NCBI GenBank assembly: GCA_910575255.1
Contig: CAJTEM010000034.1
Span: 1 to 56,407 of the forward strand
Source of the DNA: Lachnospiraceae bacterium
GTDB taxonomy: Bacteria; Bacillota; Clostridia; Lachnospirales; Lachnospiraceae
Direction: 5' to 3'
Length of the DNA stretch: 56,407 nucleotides
Part shown: in pieces, positions 17,434-26,547 of the stretch
Numbering within the stretch: the stretch's first letter is position 1
Layout of the letters: each line of letters opens with the position of its first letter
Position numbers and translations under genes: made by a program
The notes under the pieces: model-generated
The model's input: only the letters and a program-made list of their open reading frames with translations
What the model was told of the DNA's origin: nothing
Database searches by the model: none

Positions 17434-17865
17434 ATGACTTTATTAACAAAAATCACATTAACAGTTGCACTGCTCATCAGTATTGCGGTTCCTTTTGGAG
17501 CCTTTGCCGCCGGAGAGAAGACCCGCGGGCGTTATAAGACAGCTCTGGCAGTCAATACTTTGTTGTTCATGGGGACTTTGGCTGTGGCAGCCGGTTTGAT
17601 GTTTACTGGCAATGCGGTTGCTGCCGAGACTGCGGGGGCGGCAGCAAACAATGCGGCTGGCTGGGGATACCTGGCAGCTGCGCTTTCCACCGGAATGTCC
17701 TGTATCGGCGGCGGAATCGCCGTATCGGCAGCTGCTTCTGCTGCGCTGGGGGCAATCAGCGAGGATGGTTCTATTCTTGGTAAATCCCTCATCTTCGTCG
17801 GTCTTGCCGAAGGTGTATGCCTGTATGGACTGATCATTTCCTTCATGATCCTGGGAAAGTTATAA
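17434..17865 (+). CDS. ntpK: V/A-type ATPase membrane rotor subunit K
   Basis: The 143-residue proteolipid of the membrane ring, with four hydrophobic helices (about 5-26, 38-60, 77-103, 118-141). The ion-binding carboxylate is the Glu in VGLAEGVCLYG on the last helix. The third helix carries the glycine-rich run SCIGGGIAVSAAASAALGA. The first hairpin has no matching acidic residue, so each double hairpin appears to hold one site. Whether Na+ or H+ is carried cannot be settled by eye. GGAGG lies 8 nt before ATG 17434. A 123-nt gap without coding potential separates it from ntpI, and a strong own ribosome site may allow high expression. Confidence 0.92.
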   Translation: MTLLTKITLTVALLISIAVPFGAFAAGEKTRGRYKTALAVNTLLFMGTLAVAAGLMFTGNAVAAETAGAAANNAAGWGYLAAALSTGMSCIGGGIAVSAAASAALGAISEDGSILGKSLIFVGLAEGVCLYGLIISFMILGKL

Positions 17866-17868
17866 TTT

Positions 17869-18177
17869 ATGAAAATGTATCTGATCAGTGACAATATCGA
17901 CACCTGGACCGGCATGCGTCTGGCCGGGATTGAAGGTGCGGTTGTGCACGAAAAGCAGGAGCTTCAGCAGGAGCTTGATAAAGTCCTGGCCGATAAGGAG
18001 ATCGGGATCGTCCTTCTGACAGAGAAATTCGGCAAAGAATTTCCGGATCTGGTCAATGATGTGAAGCTGAATTACAGGCTTCCCTTGTTTGTGGAGATTC
18101 CTGACCGCCATGGAACCGGCCGCAAGCCGGACTTTATCACCTCCTATGTGAATGAAGCCATCGGATTGAAATTATAG
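17869..18177 (+). CDS. V/A-type ATPase subunit F (central rotor)
   Basis: The 102-residue rotor subunit that works with subunit D in the central stalk. The Rossmann-like fold shows MYLISDNIDTWTGMRLAGI at the start and DKEIGIVLLTEKF near residue 45, as in the subunit F family (named NtpG in Enterococcus). It starts 3 nt after the ntpK stop, so the two are probably translationally coupled. No good ribosome site lies outside the ntpK coding region. Confidence 0.88.
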   Translation: MKMYLISDNIDTWTGMRLAGIEGAVVHEKQELQQELDKVLADKEIGIVLLTEKFGKEFPDLVNDVKLNYRLPLFVEIPDRHGTGRKPDFITSYVNEAIGLKL

Positions 18178-18207
18178 GATAAAGTTGAAAGAAAGCAGGT
18201 GACCCCT

Positions 18208-18858
18208 TTGACAACAGAGGAGAAATTAAAGCATTTTCTGGATACCTGTATGGAGGATGCCAGGACAAGAAGCAGCCGTATGCTGGATGAATATACGGAG
18301 GCCCTTGAGAAATCCTTTGAGGAGCATACACACGATGCAAAACGTCGGGCGCAGATGCAGGTTCGCCAGGAGACCGAGAAAATCGAGAGGGATCTCAATA
18401 AGCAGCTGTCTGTTGCACAGCTTGAACAGAAGCGAGTTCTGGGACAGAGGCAGGAGGAGCTGAAGGAAAAGCTTTTTGCAGAGCTTGAGAAGCGTCTGGA
18501 GGATTACCGAAGCACTCCGGATTATCAGAGCCTTCTTGAATGTCAGATTCGCAAAGCAGCGGACTTTGCCAGAGGCCAGGAACTGATAGTCTATCTGGAT
18601 CCTTTGGATCAGGGACTGATGGAGAGGCTGAGTTCCTGCTATCCGCAGGTCAGGATTCAGATGAGCGATTATTCCTTTTTGGGCGGCACACGGGCTGTCA
18701 TACAGGGACGGAATGTTCTGATCGATAATTCCTTTCTTACGCGTCTGGCAGAGGCGAGGGAGAGTTTTCACTTTGATCTGCGAATGACTCCGGCCATGAA
18801 CAAAGCGTCCGGGTCAACGGCTGCTGGCAGCAGCAATTCTTCAGAAGGGAGGGGCTGA
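18208..18858 (+). CDS. ntpE: V/A-type ATPase subunit E (peripheral stalk)
   Basis: A peripheral-stalk subunit that ties the A/B head to subunit I. The protein has an N-terminal coiled coil (about 1-110, rich in Glu, Arg and Gln) and a small alpha/beta C-terminal domain (IVYLDPLDQGLMERL, then SDYSFLGGTRAVI and DNSFLTRLAEARESF). That matches the AtpE family. The start is non-ATG: TTG 18208 lies 5 nt after AGGTGA (18197-18202), and GTG 18199 is an alternative adding three residues. The 3' tail is Ser/Gly-rich. It ends 1 nt before subunit A. Confidence 0.9.
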   Translation: MTTEEKLKHFLDTCMEDARTRSSRMLDEYTEALEKSFEEHTHDAKRRAQMQVRQETEKIERDLNKQLSVAQLEQKRVLGQRQEELKEKLFAELEKRLEDYRSTPDYQSLLECQIRKAADFARGQELIVYLDPLDQGLMERLSSCYPQVRIQMSDYSFLGGTRAVIQGRNVLIDNSFLTRLAEARESFHFDLRMTPAMNKASGSTAAGSSNSSEGRG

Positions 18859-18859
18859 G

Positions 18860-20641
18860 ATGGCAGAGAACAGGACAGAGCATACCGGAGTGATCTATGG
18901 GATCAACGGCCCGATCGTCCATCTGAAGAAGGATGCGGGATTCATGATGAATGAAATGGTTTACGTGGGCAGAGAGCGGCTGGTTGGCGAGGTAATCGGT
19001 TTAAGCACGGAGCGCACTACCATCCAGGTCTATGAGGAAACGACGGGAATCCGGCCGGGCGAGGTGGTCTATGGCACAGGGGCGCCGGTATCAGTCACAT
19101 TGGCGCCGGGAATCCTGACGAATATTTTTGACGGGATTGAACGTCCCTTAAGTGAGATCGCCAAGACCGGGGGCGCTTACATCAACCGTGGCGTCAGTGT
19201 GGAATCTCTGGACACTGGCAGAAAATGGCAGACTCATATGACTGTCAAAAAAGGTGACCGAGTATCCGGAGGCACGATTATCGCAGAGGTGCCGGAGACA
19301 CCGGCGATTGTTCACAAGGTGATGGTTCCGCCGGATAAGGAGGGCTATGTTCTGGATGTGGCTGAGGACGGTGAATATACCATCAGTGAGCCGATTCTGA
19401 CATTGCAGCTGCCGGACGGAAGCGAGGAGAAACTGACGATGACGCAGAAATGGCCGATCCGTCAGGCGCGGCCCACAGCGCGGCGTTTTCCGGCCAGTCA
19501 GCCGTTAATCACGGGCCAGAGAATTCTGGATACCTTGTTTCCTCTGGCCAAGGGAGGGACCGCGGCGATCCCCGGCGGCTTCGGTACCGGCAAGACCATG
19601 ACACAGCATCAGATCGCGAAATGGTCGGATGCCAATATTATCATTTATATCGGCTGCGGTGAGCGGGGCAACGAGATGACGCAGGTGCTGGAGGAATTCA
19701 GCGAACTGGTGGATCCCAAGACGGGAAGACCCCTAATGGACCGCACTACCCTGATTGCCAACACCTCGAACATGCCGGTGGCGGCCCGTGAGGCAAGCCT
19801 GTATTCAGGACTGACACTGGCGGAATATTATCGTGACATGGGATATCATGTGGCGATTATGGCGGATTCCACCTCCCGCTGGGCAGAGGCCCTGCGCGAA
19901 TTGTCCGGGCGTCTGGAGGAGATGCCGGCGGAGGAAGGCTTTCCTGCTTATCTGGCTTCCAAGCTTTCAGCATTTTATGAGCGGGCAGGTATGATGGAGA
20001 ATCTGAACGGAACAGAGGGAAGCGTATCCATCATTGGCGCAGTATCTCCTCAGGGCGGTGATTTTTCGGAGCCGGTTACCCAGAATACCAAGCGTTTTGT
20101 CCGCTGCTTCTGGGGACTGGATAAGGGCCTGGCTTATGCCAGACATTTTCCGGCAATTTCCTGGCTCACCAGCTATTCCGAATATTTAGGTGATCTCGGG
20201 GCCTGGTATTCGGAAAATGTGGACCGGAAATTTGTGGATTACCGCAATCAGATCGTGTCCTTGCTTTCGCAGGAAAGCAGCCTGATGGAGATTGTTAAGC
20301 TGATCGGCGGAGATGTGCTGCCGGATGATCAGAAGCTGATCTTAGAGATTGCCAAGGTGATCCGCGTGGGATTTTTGCAGCAGAATGCGTTCCATAAGGA
20401 TGATACCTGTGTTCCGATGGAAAAGCAGTTTAAGATGATGGAAATCATCCTCTATCTGTATCGGAAGTCCCGTTCCCTGATATCGATGGGAATGCCGATG
20501 TCTGTGCTCAAAGAGGATACGATTTTCGATAAGGTGATTGCAATCAAATATGATGTGCCGAATGACAGGCTGGAATTGCTGGATGATTACAGGAAACAGA
20601 TTGACCGCTTCTATGATGATGTCATAGAGCGCAACGCGTGA
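18860..20641 (+). CDS. ntpA: V/A-type ATPase catalytic subunit A
   Basis: The 593-residue catalytic subunit that hydrolyses or makes ATP at the A/B interfaces. The P-loop is GGFGTGKT at about residues 239-246, followed by MTQHQIAKW. The catalytic glutamate region GCGERGNEM follows about 20 residues later. The [22 protein letters not shown] segment and [13 protein letters not shown] are conserved. The non-homologous region of about 90 residues typical of A (versus F1 beta) is present near 120-200. GGGAGGGG precedes ATG 18860, and the stop overlaps the upstream sequence of ntpB. Confidence 0.97.
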   Translation: MAENRTEHTGVIYGINGPIVHLKKDAGFMMNEMVYVGRERLVGEVIGLSTERTTIQVYEETTGIRPGEVVYGTGAPVSVTLAPGILTNIFDGIERPLSEIAKTGGAYINRGVSVESLDTGRKWQTHMTVKKGDRVSGGTIIAEVPETPAIVHKVMVPPDKEGYVLDVAEDGEYTISEPILTLQLPDGSEEKLTMTQKWPIRQARPTARRFPASQPLITGQRILDTLFPLAKGGTAAIPGGFGTGKTMTQHQIAKWSDANIIIYIGCGERGNEMTQVLEEFSELVDPKTGRPLMDRTTLIANTSNMPVAAREASLYSGLTLAEYYRDMGYHVAIMADSTSRWAEALRELSGRLEEMPAEEGFPAYLASKLSAFYERAGMMENLNGTEGSVSIIGAVSPQGGDFSEPVTQNTKRFVRCFWGLDKGLAYARHFPAISWLTSYSEYLGDLGAWYSENVDRKFVDYRNQIVSLLSQESSLMEIVKLIGGDVLPDDQKLILEIAKVIRVGFLQQNAFHKDDTCVPMEKQFKMMEIILYLYRKSRSLISMGMPMSVLKEDTIFDKVIAIKYDVPNDRLELLDDYRKQIDRFYDDVIERNA

Positions 20642-20655
20642 GGAGGGGATCGGAA

Positions 20656-22044
20656 ATGGCAATTGAATATCTGGGATTAAGCTCCATCAATGGTCCCATG
20701 GTTGTGCTGGAGGGTGTCCGGGGCGCTGCCTATGACGAGATCGTGGAAATGACAGCCGGCAATAACAAAAAAAAGCTGGGACGCATTATTGAGGTGGATG
20801 AGGACCATGCGGTCATTCAGGTTTTTGAGGGAACCGAAGGGTTGTCTTTAAAGGGAGTCCATACCCGGCTGACAGGGCATCCCATGGAGCTGGGAGTATC
20901 GGAGGAAATGCTGGGACGTACGTTCAACGGCATTGGCGTTCCGATCGACGGACTGGGGGAGATTGTTCCGGATAAACGGCTGGATGTCAACGGACAGCCG
21001 CTGAACCCGGTGACACGGGAATATCCCCGTAATTATATCCGTACCGGCATCTCAGCGATCGATGGTCTGATGACTCTGATCCGCGGTCAGAAGCTGCCGA
21101 TCTTTTCGGGCAATGGGCTGCCTCACGATCAGCTGGCAGCTCAGATCGTGCAGCAGGCGTCCCTGGGAGATGATTCTGACGAGGAGTTTGCAATCGTATT
21201 TGCTGCGATGGGAGTCAAGCATGATGTGGCGGAATTTTTCCGCCGTACTTTTGAGGAGAGCGGAGTATCCTCCCATGTGGCGATGTTTATCAACCTGGCC
21301 AATGACCCGGTGGTAGAGCGTCTGATCACCCCGAAGGTAGCGCTGACTCTGGCGGAATATCTGGCCTTTGAGAAAAACATGCATATTCTGGTGATCCTGA
21401 CTGATATGACCTCTTTTGCCGAGGCCATGCGTGAGGTGTCTTCCTCCAAGGGAGAGATTCCTTCCCGAAAAGGATTTCCGGGATATTTGTACAGTGAGCT
21501 GGCTGCTCTCTATGAGCGTGCCGGGATTGTGCAGGGAATCAGTGGCTCGGTGACGCAGATTCCGATTCTGACCATGCCGAACGATGATATCACCCATCCG
21601 ATTCCGGATCTGACCGGTTATATCACGGAGGGGCAGATTGTATTGGATCGCGGGCTCAACGGACAGTCCGTCTACCCGCCGATCAATGTGCTGCCCAGCC
21701 TTTCGCGGCTGATGAAGGACGGTATCGGGGAAGGCTATACCCGGGCGGATCATCAGTCGGTGGCAAATCAGCTTTTTTCCTGCTATGCCAAGGTGGGAGA
21801 CGCCAGGGCGCTGGCCTCGGTAATCGGTGAGGATGAGCTGTCGCCGTTGGATAAGAAATACCTGGAGTTTGGCCGGGAATTCGAAAAACGTTTTGTAGGA
21901 CAGGATCCGCACGACAACCGGAATATTGTTGAGACACTGAAAATCGGCTGGGAGCTTTTGCGGATGCTCCCGAGAGAGGAGCTGGATCGGATCGACACCA
22001 AGATTCTGGATCAGTATTACAGAATGGAAGAGACCGGCGCGTGA
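20656..22044 (+). CDS. ntpB: V/A-type ATPase regulatory subunit B
   Basis: The 462-residue non-catalytic nucleotide-binding subunit alternating with A in the head. The family segments [25 protein letters not shown] and [15 protein letters not shown] are seen, the last at the place where A has its P-loop; no P-loop lysine is present, as usual for B. The [20 protein letters not shown] and [20 protein letters not shown] segments follow. ATG 20656 is preferred, with GAGGAGGGGAT upstream. The gene follows ntpA by 14 nt. Confidence 0.97.
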   Translation: MAIEYLGLSSINGPMVVLEGVRGAAYDEIVEMTAGNNKKKLGRIIEVDEDHAVIQVFEGTEGLSLKGVHTRLTGHPMELGVSEEMLGRTFNGIGVPIDGLGEIVPDKRLDVNGQPLNPVTREYPRNYIRTGISAIDGLMTLIRGQKLPIFSGNGLPHDQLAAQIVQQASLGDDSDEEFAIVFAAMGVKHDVAEFFRRTFEESGVSSHVAMFINLANDPVVERLITPKVALTLAEYLAFEKNMHILVILTDMTSFAEAMREVSSSKGEIPSRKGFPGYLYSELAALYERAGIVQGISGSVTQIPILTMPNDDITHPIPDLTGYITEGQIVLDRGLNGQSVYPPINVLPSLSRLMKDGIGEGYTRADHQSVANQLFSCYAKVGDARALASVIGEDELSPLDKKYLEFGREFEKRFVGQDPHDNRNIVETLKIGWELLRMLPREELDRIDTKILDQYYRMEETGA

Positions 22045-22081
22045 CGGCACGCGGGATATAAGGAGGAAAGGAGGATCGCTT

Positions 22082-22702
22082 ATGAATCCGAATACATTTC
22101 CTACTAAGGGCAATCTGATTCTGGCAAAGAATTCCCTTGCGCTTGCCAGTCAGGGCTATGAGCTGATGGATAAAAAGCGGAATATTCTGCTGCGGGAGCT
22201 GATGGCGCTGATTGACCAGGCAAGGGAGATTCAGTCAGAGATTGATACGACCTATACAGAGGCTTACAAGGCACTGCAGCTGGCTAATGTACAGCTGGGA
22301 ATTCATTTTGTGGAGGAAATGGCAGCCTCGGTGCCGGTGGAGAATTCGATCCGCATTAAAACCCGCAGTATCATGGGGACGGAGATTCCTCTGGTTCAGC
22401 ATGAACCAGAGCCAATGAAGCTGTCTTATGATTATTACAGCACACGGGAATCTCTGGATGAGGCACGGCTGCACTTTGAGCGTGTGAAGGATCTGACGAT
22501 TAAGCTGTCAATGATAGAAAACTCTGCCTATCGGCTGGCGGCGAGCATCCGCAAGACACAGAAACGGGCGAATGCCCTGAAAAATATCACGATCCCCACC
22601 TATCAGGCATTGGTGGCAGATATCACGAATGCACTGGAGGAAAAGGATCGGGAGGAGTTCACGCGTCTGAAGGTCATCAAGAGCAGCCAGGCGCGTTGCT
22701 GA
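22082..22702 (+). CDS. ntpD: V/A-type ATPase subunit D (central rotor)
   Basis: The 206-residue central rotor shaft made of two long antiparallel helices. The conserved opening PTKGNLILAKNSLALASQGYELMDKKR, here spanning residues 6-32, and the C-terminal SAYRLAASIRKTQKRANALKN are hallmarks (each run shown is at its family position). AGGAGGAAAGGAGG lies upstream of ATG 22082. It closes the operon and ends only 4 nt from the stop of the convergent PAP2 gene; no terminator separates them. Confidence 0.95.
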   Translation: MNPNTFPTKGNLILAKNSLALASQGYELMDKKRNILLRELMALIDQAREIQSEIDTTYTEAYKALQLANVQLGIHFVEEMAASVPVENSIRIKTRSIMGTEIPLVQHEPEPMKLSYDYYSTRESLDEARLHFERVKDLTIKLSMIENSAYRLAASIRKTQKRANALKNITIPTYQALVADITNALEEKDREEFTRLKVIKSSQARC

Positions 22703-22706
22703 CCGG

Positions 22707-23252
22707 TCAGGAAGAGGGGGCGGAAAGGGGCGGGACTATCCGGCCGGCAAGACGGCCCGCAAAGACACCGATCAGAATCCCTCCGAGAACATCGCTGGGA
22801 TAATGGACTCCCACGTAAAGCCGGGAAACCGCAATCAGGGCGGCGAGACTCAGCAGGCAAATAAAGGCACGGCGGGGAAGGTGCCTGGAGAGTGCCATGG
22901 CAGCGGCAAACGAGGCACAGGAGTGCCCGGAAGGAAATGAGAAATCCTTTTGCTTTTCGACCAGAAGAATCAGGCCATCGACAACCTCATAGGGCCGGAT
23001 CCGTGCAAAGGCCGGTTTGATGAGAATATTGGTCATTAAAGCGCCGAGGGCCAAAGCCAGAAGGGCAGAGGCGCCGGCTCTGCGTGTACTGCCAAAGCAT
23101 AAGAGAAAAAGGGCCAGTGCAATCCAGAACCATCCGGCATTTCCCAGAGAGGTGATGAATTTCCAAAAGGGGGTCATCCAGTCCTGGCGGAGGGATTGAA
23201 ACCACAGAAGGATGGAGCTGTCAAGCTGCCAGAGGTAATCGGGGAAATCCAT
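22707..23252 (-). CDS. PAP2-family membrane phosphatase
   Basis: A 181-residue membrane protein of the type 2 phosphatidic acid phosphatase family, with five or six membrane helices. The three catalytic motifs are intact: KPAFARIRP (lipid-phosphate motif 1), FPSGHSCA (motif 2, catalytic His) and SRLYVGVHYPSDVLGG (motif 3, nucleophile His). Substrates in this family include undecaprenyl diphosphate and phosphatidyl phosphates; the neighbourhood does not choose between them. GAAAGGAGCG precedes ATG 23252. It is transcribed against the ATPase operon and ends 4 nt from it. Confidence 0.92.
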   Translation of the reverse strand: MDFPDYLWQLDSSILLWFQSLRQDWMTPFWKFITSLGNAGWFWIALALFLLCFGSTRRAGASALLALALGALMTNILIKPAFARIRPYEVVDGLILLVEKQKDFSFPSGHSCASFAAAMALSRHLPRRAFICLLSLAALIAVSRLYVGVHYPSDVLGGILIGVFAGRLAGRIVPPLSAPSS

Positions 23253-23302
23253 AAAGCGCTCCTTTCGTGATAGAGGTGCAGGCCTTGTGCGGCCGGCACC
23301 TT

Positions 23303-23947
23303 TTACATTGCTGTCGGCAGATTCCAGCGGTATCTGCGTGCCAGAATCCGGATGATGACAACCAGAAGGGCACTGATGATCATGGAAAGATCATTGCCCA
23401 GCAGGTTTATAAGGCTGACGTAGCAGACAGCCCCGGCGATGGAGGCGCAGGCATAGACGTGTTTTTTCAGAACGGCAGGAGTCTGTCCAGCCATAATATC
23501 CCGCAAAATGCCGCCGCCCACTCCGGTAATTGTGCCCAGAAAGATCATCAGGAAGTGATAATCTCTGAAACCGGCCTCGATTGCGGTATCAATGCCGACC
23601 ACCGTGAAGGCTCCCAGTCCGATGGCATCCAGGAGATTCATTACCCGCTCATAGAGATCTGATTCCAGAATCTCTATGGTGATGCGGCAGAACCTTACGA
23701 TAAGAAACAGCATGAGAACAGATAGAAATGCCATCCACACATAGACCGGCCGGACAAACAGGGTTGGCGGATGAATGCCAATGATCAGATCGCGGATCAT
23801 ACCGCCGCCGACAGCAGTGGTTACCCCGAGCACAATGATCCCTAGAAGATCCAGATGCTTTTTGATGGCAACCATTCCGCCGGAACAGGCAAAGGCAGAA
23901 GTGCCGATCATTTCTATGATAAAGAATACGGTAAGCGGTTCGGGCAT
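23303..23947 (-). CDS. TRIC/UPF0126-family membrane protein
   Basis: A 214-residue integral membrane protein with two repeats of about three helices and a seventh helix, as in the bacterial TRIC channel/UPF0126 (YadS) family. The repeated motif is clear: TTAVGGGMIRDLIIG near residue 43 and TITGVGGGILRDIMAGQTP near 128. Family members conduct cations or transport glycine; which applies here is not visible. Only ATG 23947 can start the full frame, and it has no good ribosome site. A better site lies upstream of an in-frame ATG (23968) that meets TAA after three codons. Confidence 0.88.
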   Translation of the reverse strand: MPEPLTVFFIIEMIGTSAFACSGGMVAIKKHLDLLGIIVLGVTTAVGGGMIRDLIIGIHPPTLFVRPVYVWMAFLSVLMLFLIVRFCRITIEILESDLYERVMNLLDAIGLGAFTVVGIDTAIEAGFRDYHFLMIFLGTITGVGGGILRDIMAGQTPAVLKKHVYACASIAGAVCYVSLINLLGNDLSMIISALLVVIIRILARRYRWNLPTAM

Positions 23948-24118
23948 GGGAATTGATTAACTGTGCATTGGGCACAGACTCCTTTCTGAGGGGTATTACA
24001 TGATTATAACATGGCTGGGAATTTCGTCAACTGATATTTTTATGCTTGACCGGGAGCCGGGGCGGGATGGTATACTTATTTTTACAGTATTTCATTATCA
24101 GAAGGAGGAAGGAATGAT

Positions 24119-24829
24119 ATGAGGAAATGGATTCATATCCTGCTTGGCTTTTCTGGCGCGTTTGCCCTGATGATTACTCTGCTGATTACCTCGGTGGAGG
24201 CGGTCACCTACTGGACGCCTGGCTATTATGAGAAGGAGTACCGCAAGTATCATGTGCTGGAGGCGGTTCAGATGGAAATGGAGGATCTTCTGGATGTAAC
24301 GGACGAAATGATGTCCTATCTGAGGGGGGGACGTGAGGATCTGCATGTGTCGACGATTGTGAACGGACAGCCCAGAGAATTCTTCAGTGAGCGGGAGATC
24401 GCCCATATGGAGGATGTGCGGGGACTGTTTTTGGGAGCGATTGCGATTAGGCGCGGATGTGTGTTGGTTATTCTGGCTGTACTGGCTTTGCTTTTTTTGA
24501 CCAGGGCTGATATCAGATACATCCTGCCCCGGACCGTATGCGCAGGAACGATTCTGTTTTTTGCATTGCTGGCAATTCTGGCAGCGATTATCTCCAGTGA
24601 TTTTTCCAGGTACTTTATTGTTTTCCACCATATTTTTTTCAATAATGATCTCTGGATGCTGGATCCGAGTACGGATCTTCTCATCAACATTGTGCCGGAG
24701 CCTTTTTTCATGGATACGGCGGCTCGGATCGGCATTACCTATGGAATCAGTGTTGCAGCAGTGTTTTCACTTTGCCTGGCGGGGATATTTCTTACCAGAA
24801 GAAAAAACAGCTTTTTGCAACATTTGTAA
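24119..24829 (+). CDS. TIGR01906-type integral membrane protein
   Basis: A 236-residue membrane protein with four hydrophobic segments (about 8-30, 117-137, 143-165, 206-229). Between the first and second is an extracytoplasmic loop of about 85 residues with DLLDVTDEMMSYLRGG and FSEREIAHMEDVRGLF. These fit the TIGR01906/DUF1461 family. The function of that family is not known to me. AGAAGGAGGAAGG lies upstream of ATG 24119. An extended -10 (TGGTATACT, 24068-24076) is in place, with a TTGACC 19 bases before TATACT. Confidence 0.8.
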   Translation: MRKWIHILLGFSGAFALMITLLITSVEAVTYWTPGYYEKEYRKYHVLEAVQMEMEDLLDVTDEMMSYLRGGREDLHVSTIVNGQPREFFSEREIAHMEDVRGLFLGAIAIRRGCVLVILAVLALLFLTRADIRYILPRTVCAGTILFFALLAILAAIISSDFSRYFIVFHHIFFNNDLWMLDPSTDLLINIVPEPFFMDTAARIGITYGISVAAVFSLCLAGIFLTRRKNSFLQHL

Positions 24830-24848
24830 AAAAATCGTAACATTTTTC

Positions 24849-24877
24849 TTTACTTGTGCTAAAATATCCATTATACT
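24849..24877 (+). promoter_or_regulatory. Promoter of dacF
   Basis: TTTACT (24849-24854), 17 bases, TATACT (24872-24877). It starts 19 nt after the preceding stop codon, which suggests that dacF is transcribed on its own. Confidence 0.65.
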
Positions 24878-24905
24878 AAAGGGACATATAATCAGGAGAT
24901 TTTGA

Positions 24906-26516
24906 ATGATGAAACGGATCACAAAAAGGAGACTGCTGTCTTTTTTCCTAAGCCTGGCAGTGTTTACCGGTCAGCTCTCAATGCCAGCTTTTGCTGCTCC
25001 TGCCTGGCCAGACGGACCATCGATCTCAGCGGAGGGCGGGATACTGATGGACGGGAATTCCGGGGCTGTTTTGTATGCAAAGAATATCCATGAACAGTAT
25101 TTCCCTGCAAGTATTACCAAGATTCTCACGGCATTGATCATTCTGGAGAATTGTTCGATGGATGAGGTAGTGACTTTTTCTCACAATGCCGTCTATAATG
25201 TGGAGGTTAACAGCAGCAATGCCAATCTGGAAGAGGGAGACCGGCTGACGATTCTCGATTGCCTTTACGCCATGATGCTGAAATCCGCCAATGAAGCGGC
25301 CAATGCACTTGCGGAGCATGTGGCAGGCTCGACTGAGGCTTTTTCTGCCATGATGAATGCCAAGGCGATCTCTTTGGGATGTACGGATTCTCATTTCAAT
25401 AATCCAAGCGGCCTGAATGATCCCGATCATTATACCTCGGCCTACGACATGGCTCTGATTGCCCAGGCAGCCTTTCAGAATGAAACCTTTGCTCAGATTG
25501 CATCTACTCTTTACTATGACCTTCCCCCCACCAAAAGAAATCCGGACGGGCTGCGCATTTACCCTGGCCACCAGATGATAAAGAAGAACAGTCCCAATTA
25601 TTTTGCAGGAGCTGTGGGCGGCAAGACCGGATACACGACGCTTGCCGGCAACACTCTGGTTACGTGTGCAAAACGGGGCAACATGCAGTTGATTACCGTA
25701 GTGCTTAATGGTCATCGTACGCATTATATCGATACCCGGGCAATGCTGAATTTCGGTTTTCGTAATTTCCGTTCTCTGGAGATTGCGGAGCTGGATACGA
25801 CTTACACATCCGTAGATAATGATCTGACGATAGCCGGACTTCCGGTTACGGATCTTTCGGTAATTCGCGTCCAGGAGAACCGGCGGCTTACACTGCCTGT
25901 GAATGCGGAATTTTCCGATACGACCTCTACGATCTCTTATGAGCTGCCGCCAGAGGCACCGGGGCATTCTGCTGCCCGGATTCTTTATGAATATGAGGGG
26001 CATACGGTAGGCTCCGCTTATCTTCTGGTAGGCCGGCAGGAGGCGGAGAGCTTGTCCCCGCTGGCAGAGGTAATGTCCGGGGACGAGGAGACGCTTTCGG
26101 AGACTGCGGAAAGCAGTATAGGAGAGACGGTCTGGCCCGGAGAAAATGAGAGTTCTGGTGAGAGCACAGGGGACAAGGGGATTGCCGTCGGCGGCAGGGA
26201 TGGCGTTCCGGGAGAAGCGGGGGACAGCGAGAGGAAGAGCTTTTGGAGTTCCTTTCACGTTCCGGTCTTTGTATGGATTCTGCTGGCAGGGCTCCTGGCT
26301 GCAGCGGCAGGCTATGGGATTTTGTATGGATTGAGGAGCCGGAGAAAACAGGAGTCTGCGGACCGGATGCTGCGCCATAAGCGGCGTCAGCAGCGGCTCC
26401 AGGATATCGGAGTATCCGCGGATGAATTTATGCTTTTGCTGGAGCAAAGACGGAGGCAGGGGAATTATCCGGGAAAGCCAAAGCGGAGATTGCCGGGAAA
26501 ACGCAGGAAGCATTGA
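24906..26516 (+). CDS. dacF: D-alanyl-D-alanine carboxypeptidase (DacF-like, S11)
   Basis: A secreted penicillin-binding carboxypeptidase that trims the terminal D-Ala of peptidoglycan peptides. Residues 1-30 form a signal peptide ending PAFAAP. The catalytic motifs are complete: Ser69-x-x-Lys72 (ASITK), SAN at 127-129 and KTG near 240 (GGKTGYTTLAGN). A beta-rich C-terminal domain and a low-complexity Glu/Ser/Gly linker follow. A membrane helix at about 455-478 and a basic tail end it. At 536 residues it is longer than DacF of Bacillus (about 390) because of the linker and anchor. AGGAG sits 7 nt before ATG 24906. Confidence 0.92.
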   Translation: MMKRITKRRLLSFFLSLAVFTGQLSMPAFAAPAWPDGPSISAEGGILMDGNSGAVLYAKNIHEQYFPASITKILTALIILENCSMDEVVTFSHNAVYNVEVNSSNANLEEGDRLTILDCLYAMMLKSANEAANALAEHVAGSTEAFSAMMNAKAISLGCTDSHFNNPSGLNDPDHYTSAYDMALIAQAAFQNETFAQIASTLYYDLPPTKRNPDGLRIYPGHQMIKKNSPNYFAGAVGGKTGYTTLAGNTLVTCAKRGNMQLITVVLNGHRTHYIDTRAMLNFGFRNFRSLEIAELDTTYTSVDNDLTIAGLPVTDLSVIRVQENRRLTLPVNAEFSDTTSTISYELPPEAPGHSAARILYEYEGHTVGSAYLLVGRQEAESLSPLAEVMSGDEETLSETAESSIGETVWPGENESSGESTGDKGIAVGGRDGVPGEAGDSERKSFWSSFHVPVFVWILLAGLLAAAAGYGILYGLRSRRKQESADRMLRHKRRQQRLQDIGVSADEFMLLLEQRRRQGNYPGKPKRRLPGKRRKH

Positions 26517-26547
26517 CATCGTCCTTGAGACGGTGTCAATGCTTTTT
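26510..26547 (+). terminator. Terminator overlapping the dacF stop codon
   Basis: The arm 26510-26524 includes the TGA of dacF (26514-26516) and pairs with 26529-26543; six T follow. On the other strand it also abuts the stop of the AraC gene, so it may act in both directions. Confidence 0.85.

Noticed and set aside
17207-17437. 76-codon frame between ntpI and ntpK
   Set aside because: Most of it overlaps ntpI, and the free part has no ribosome site or similarity. I treat 17308-17433 as untranslated.
21052-22113. 353-codon open frame antisense to ntpB
   Set aside because: It is the shadow of a highly conserved ATPase subunit, with no ribosome site and no domain.
25026-26519. 497-codon open frame antisense to dacF
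   Set aside because: It lies wholly opposite a gene with complete active-site motifs. The protein has no recognisable domain and an atypical composition.
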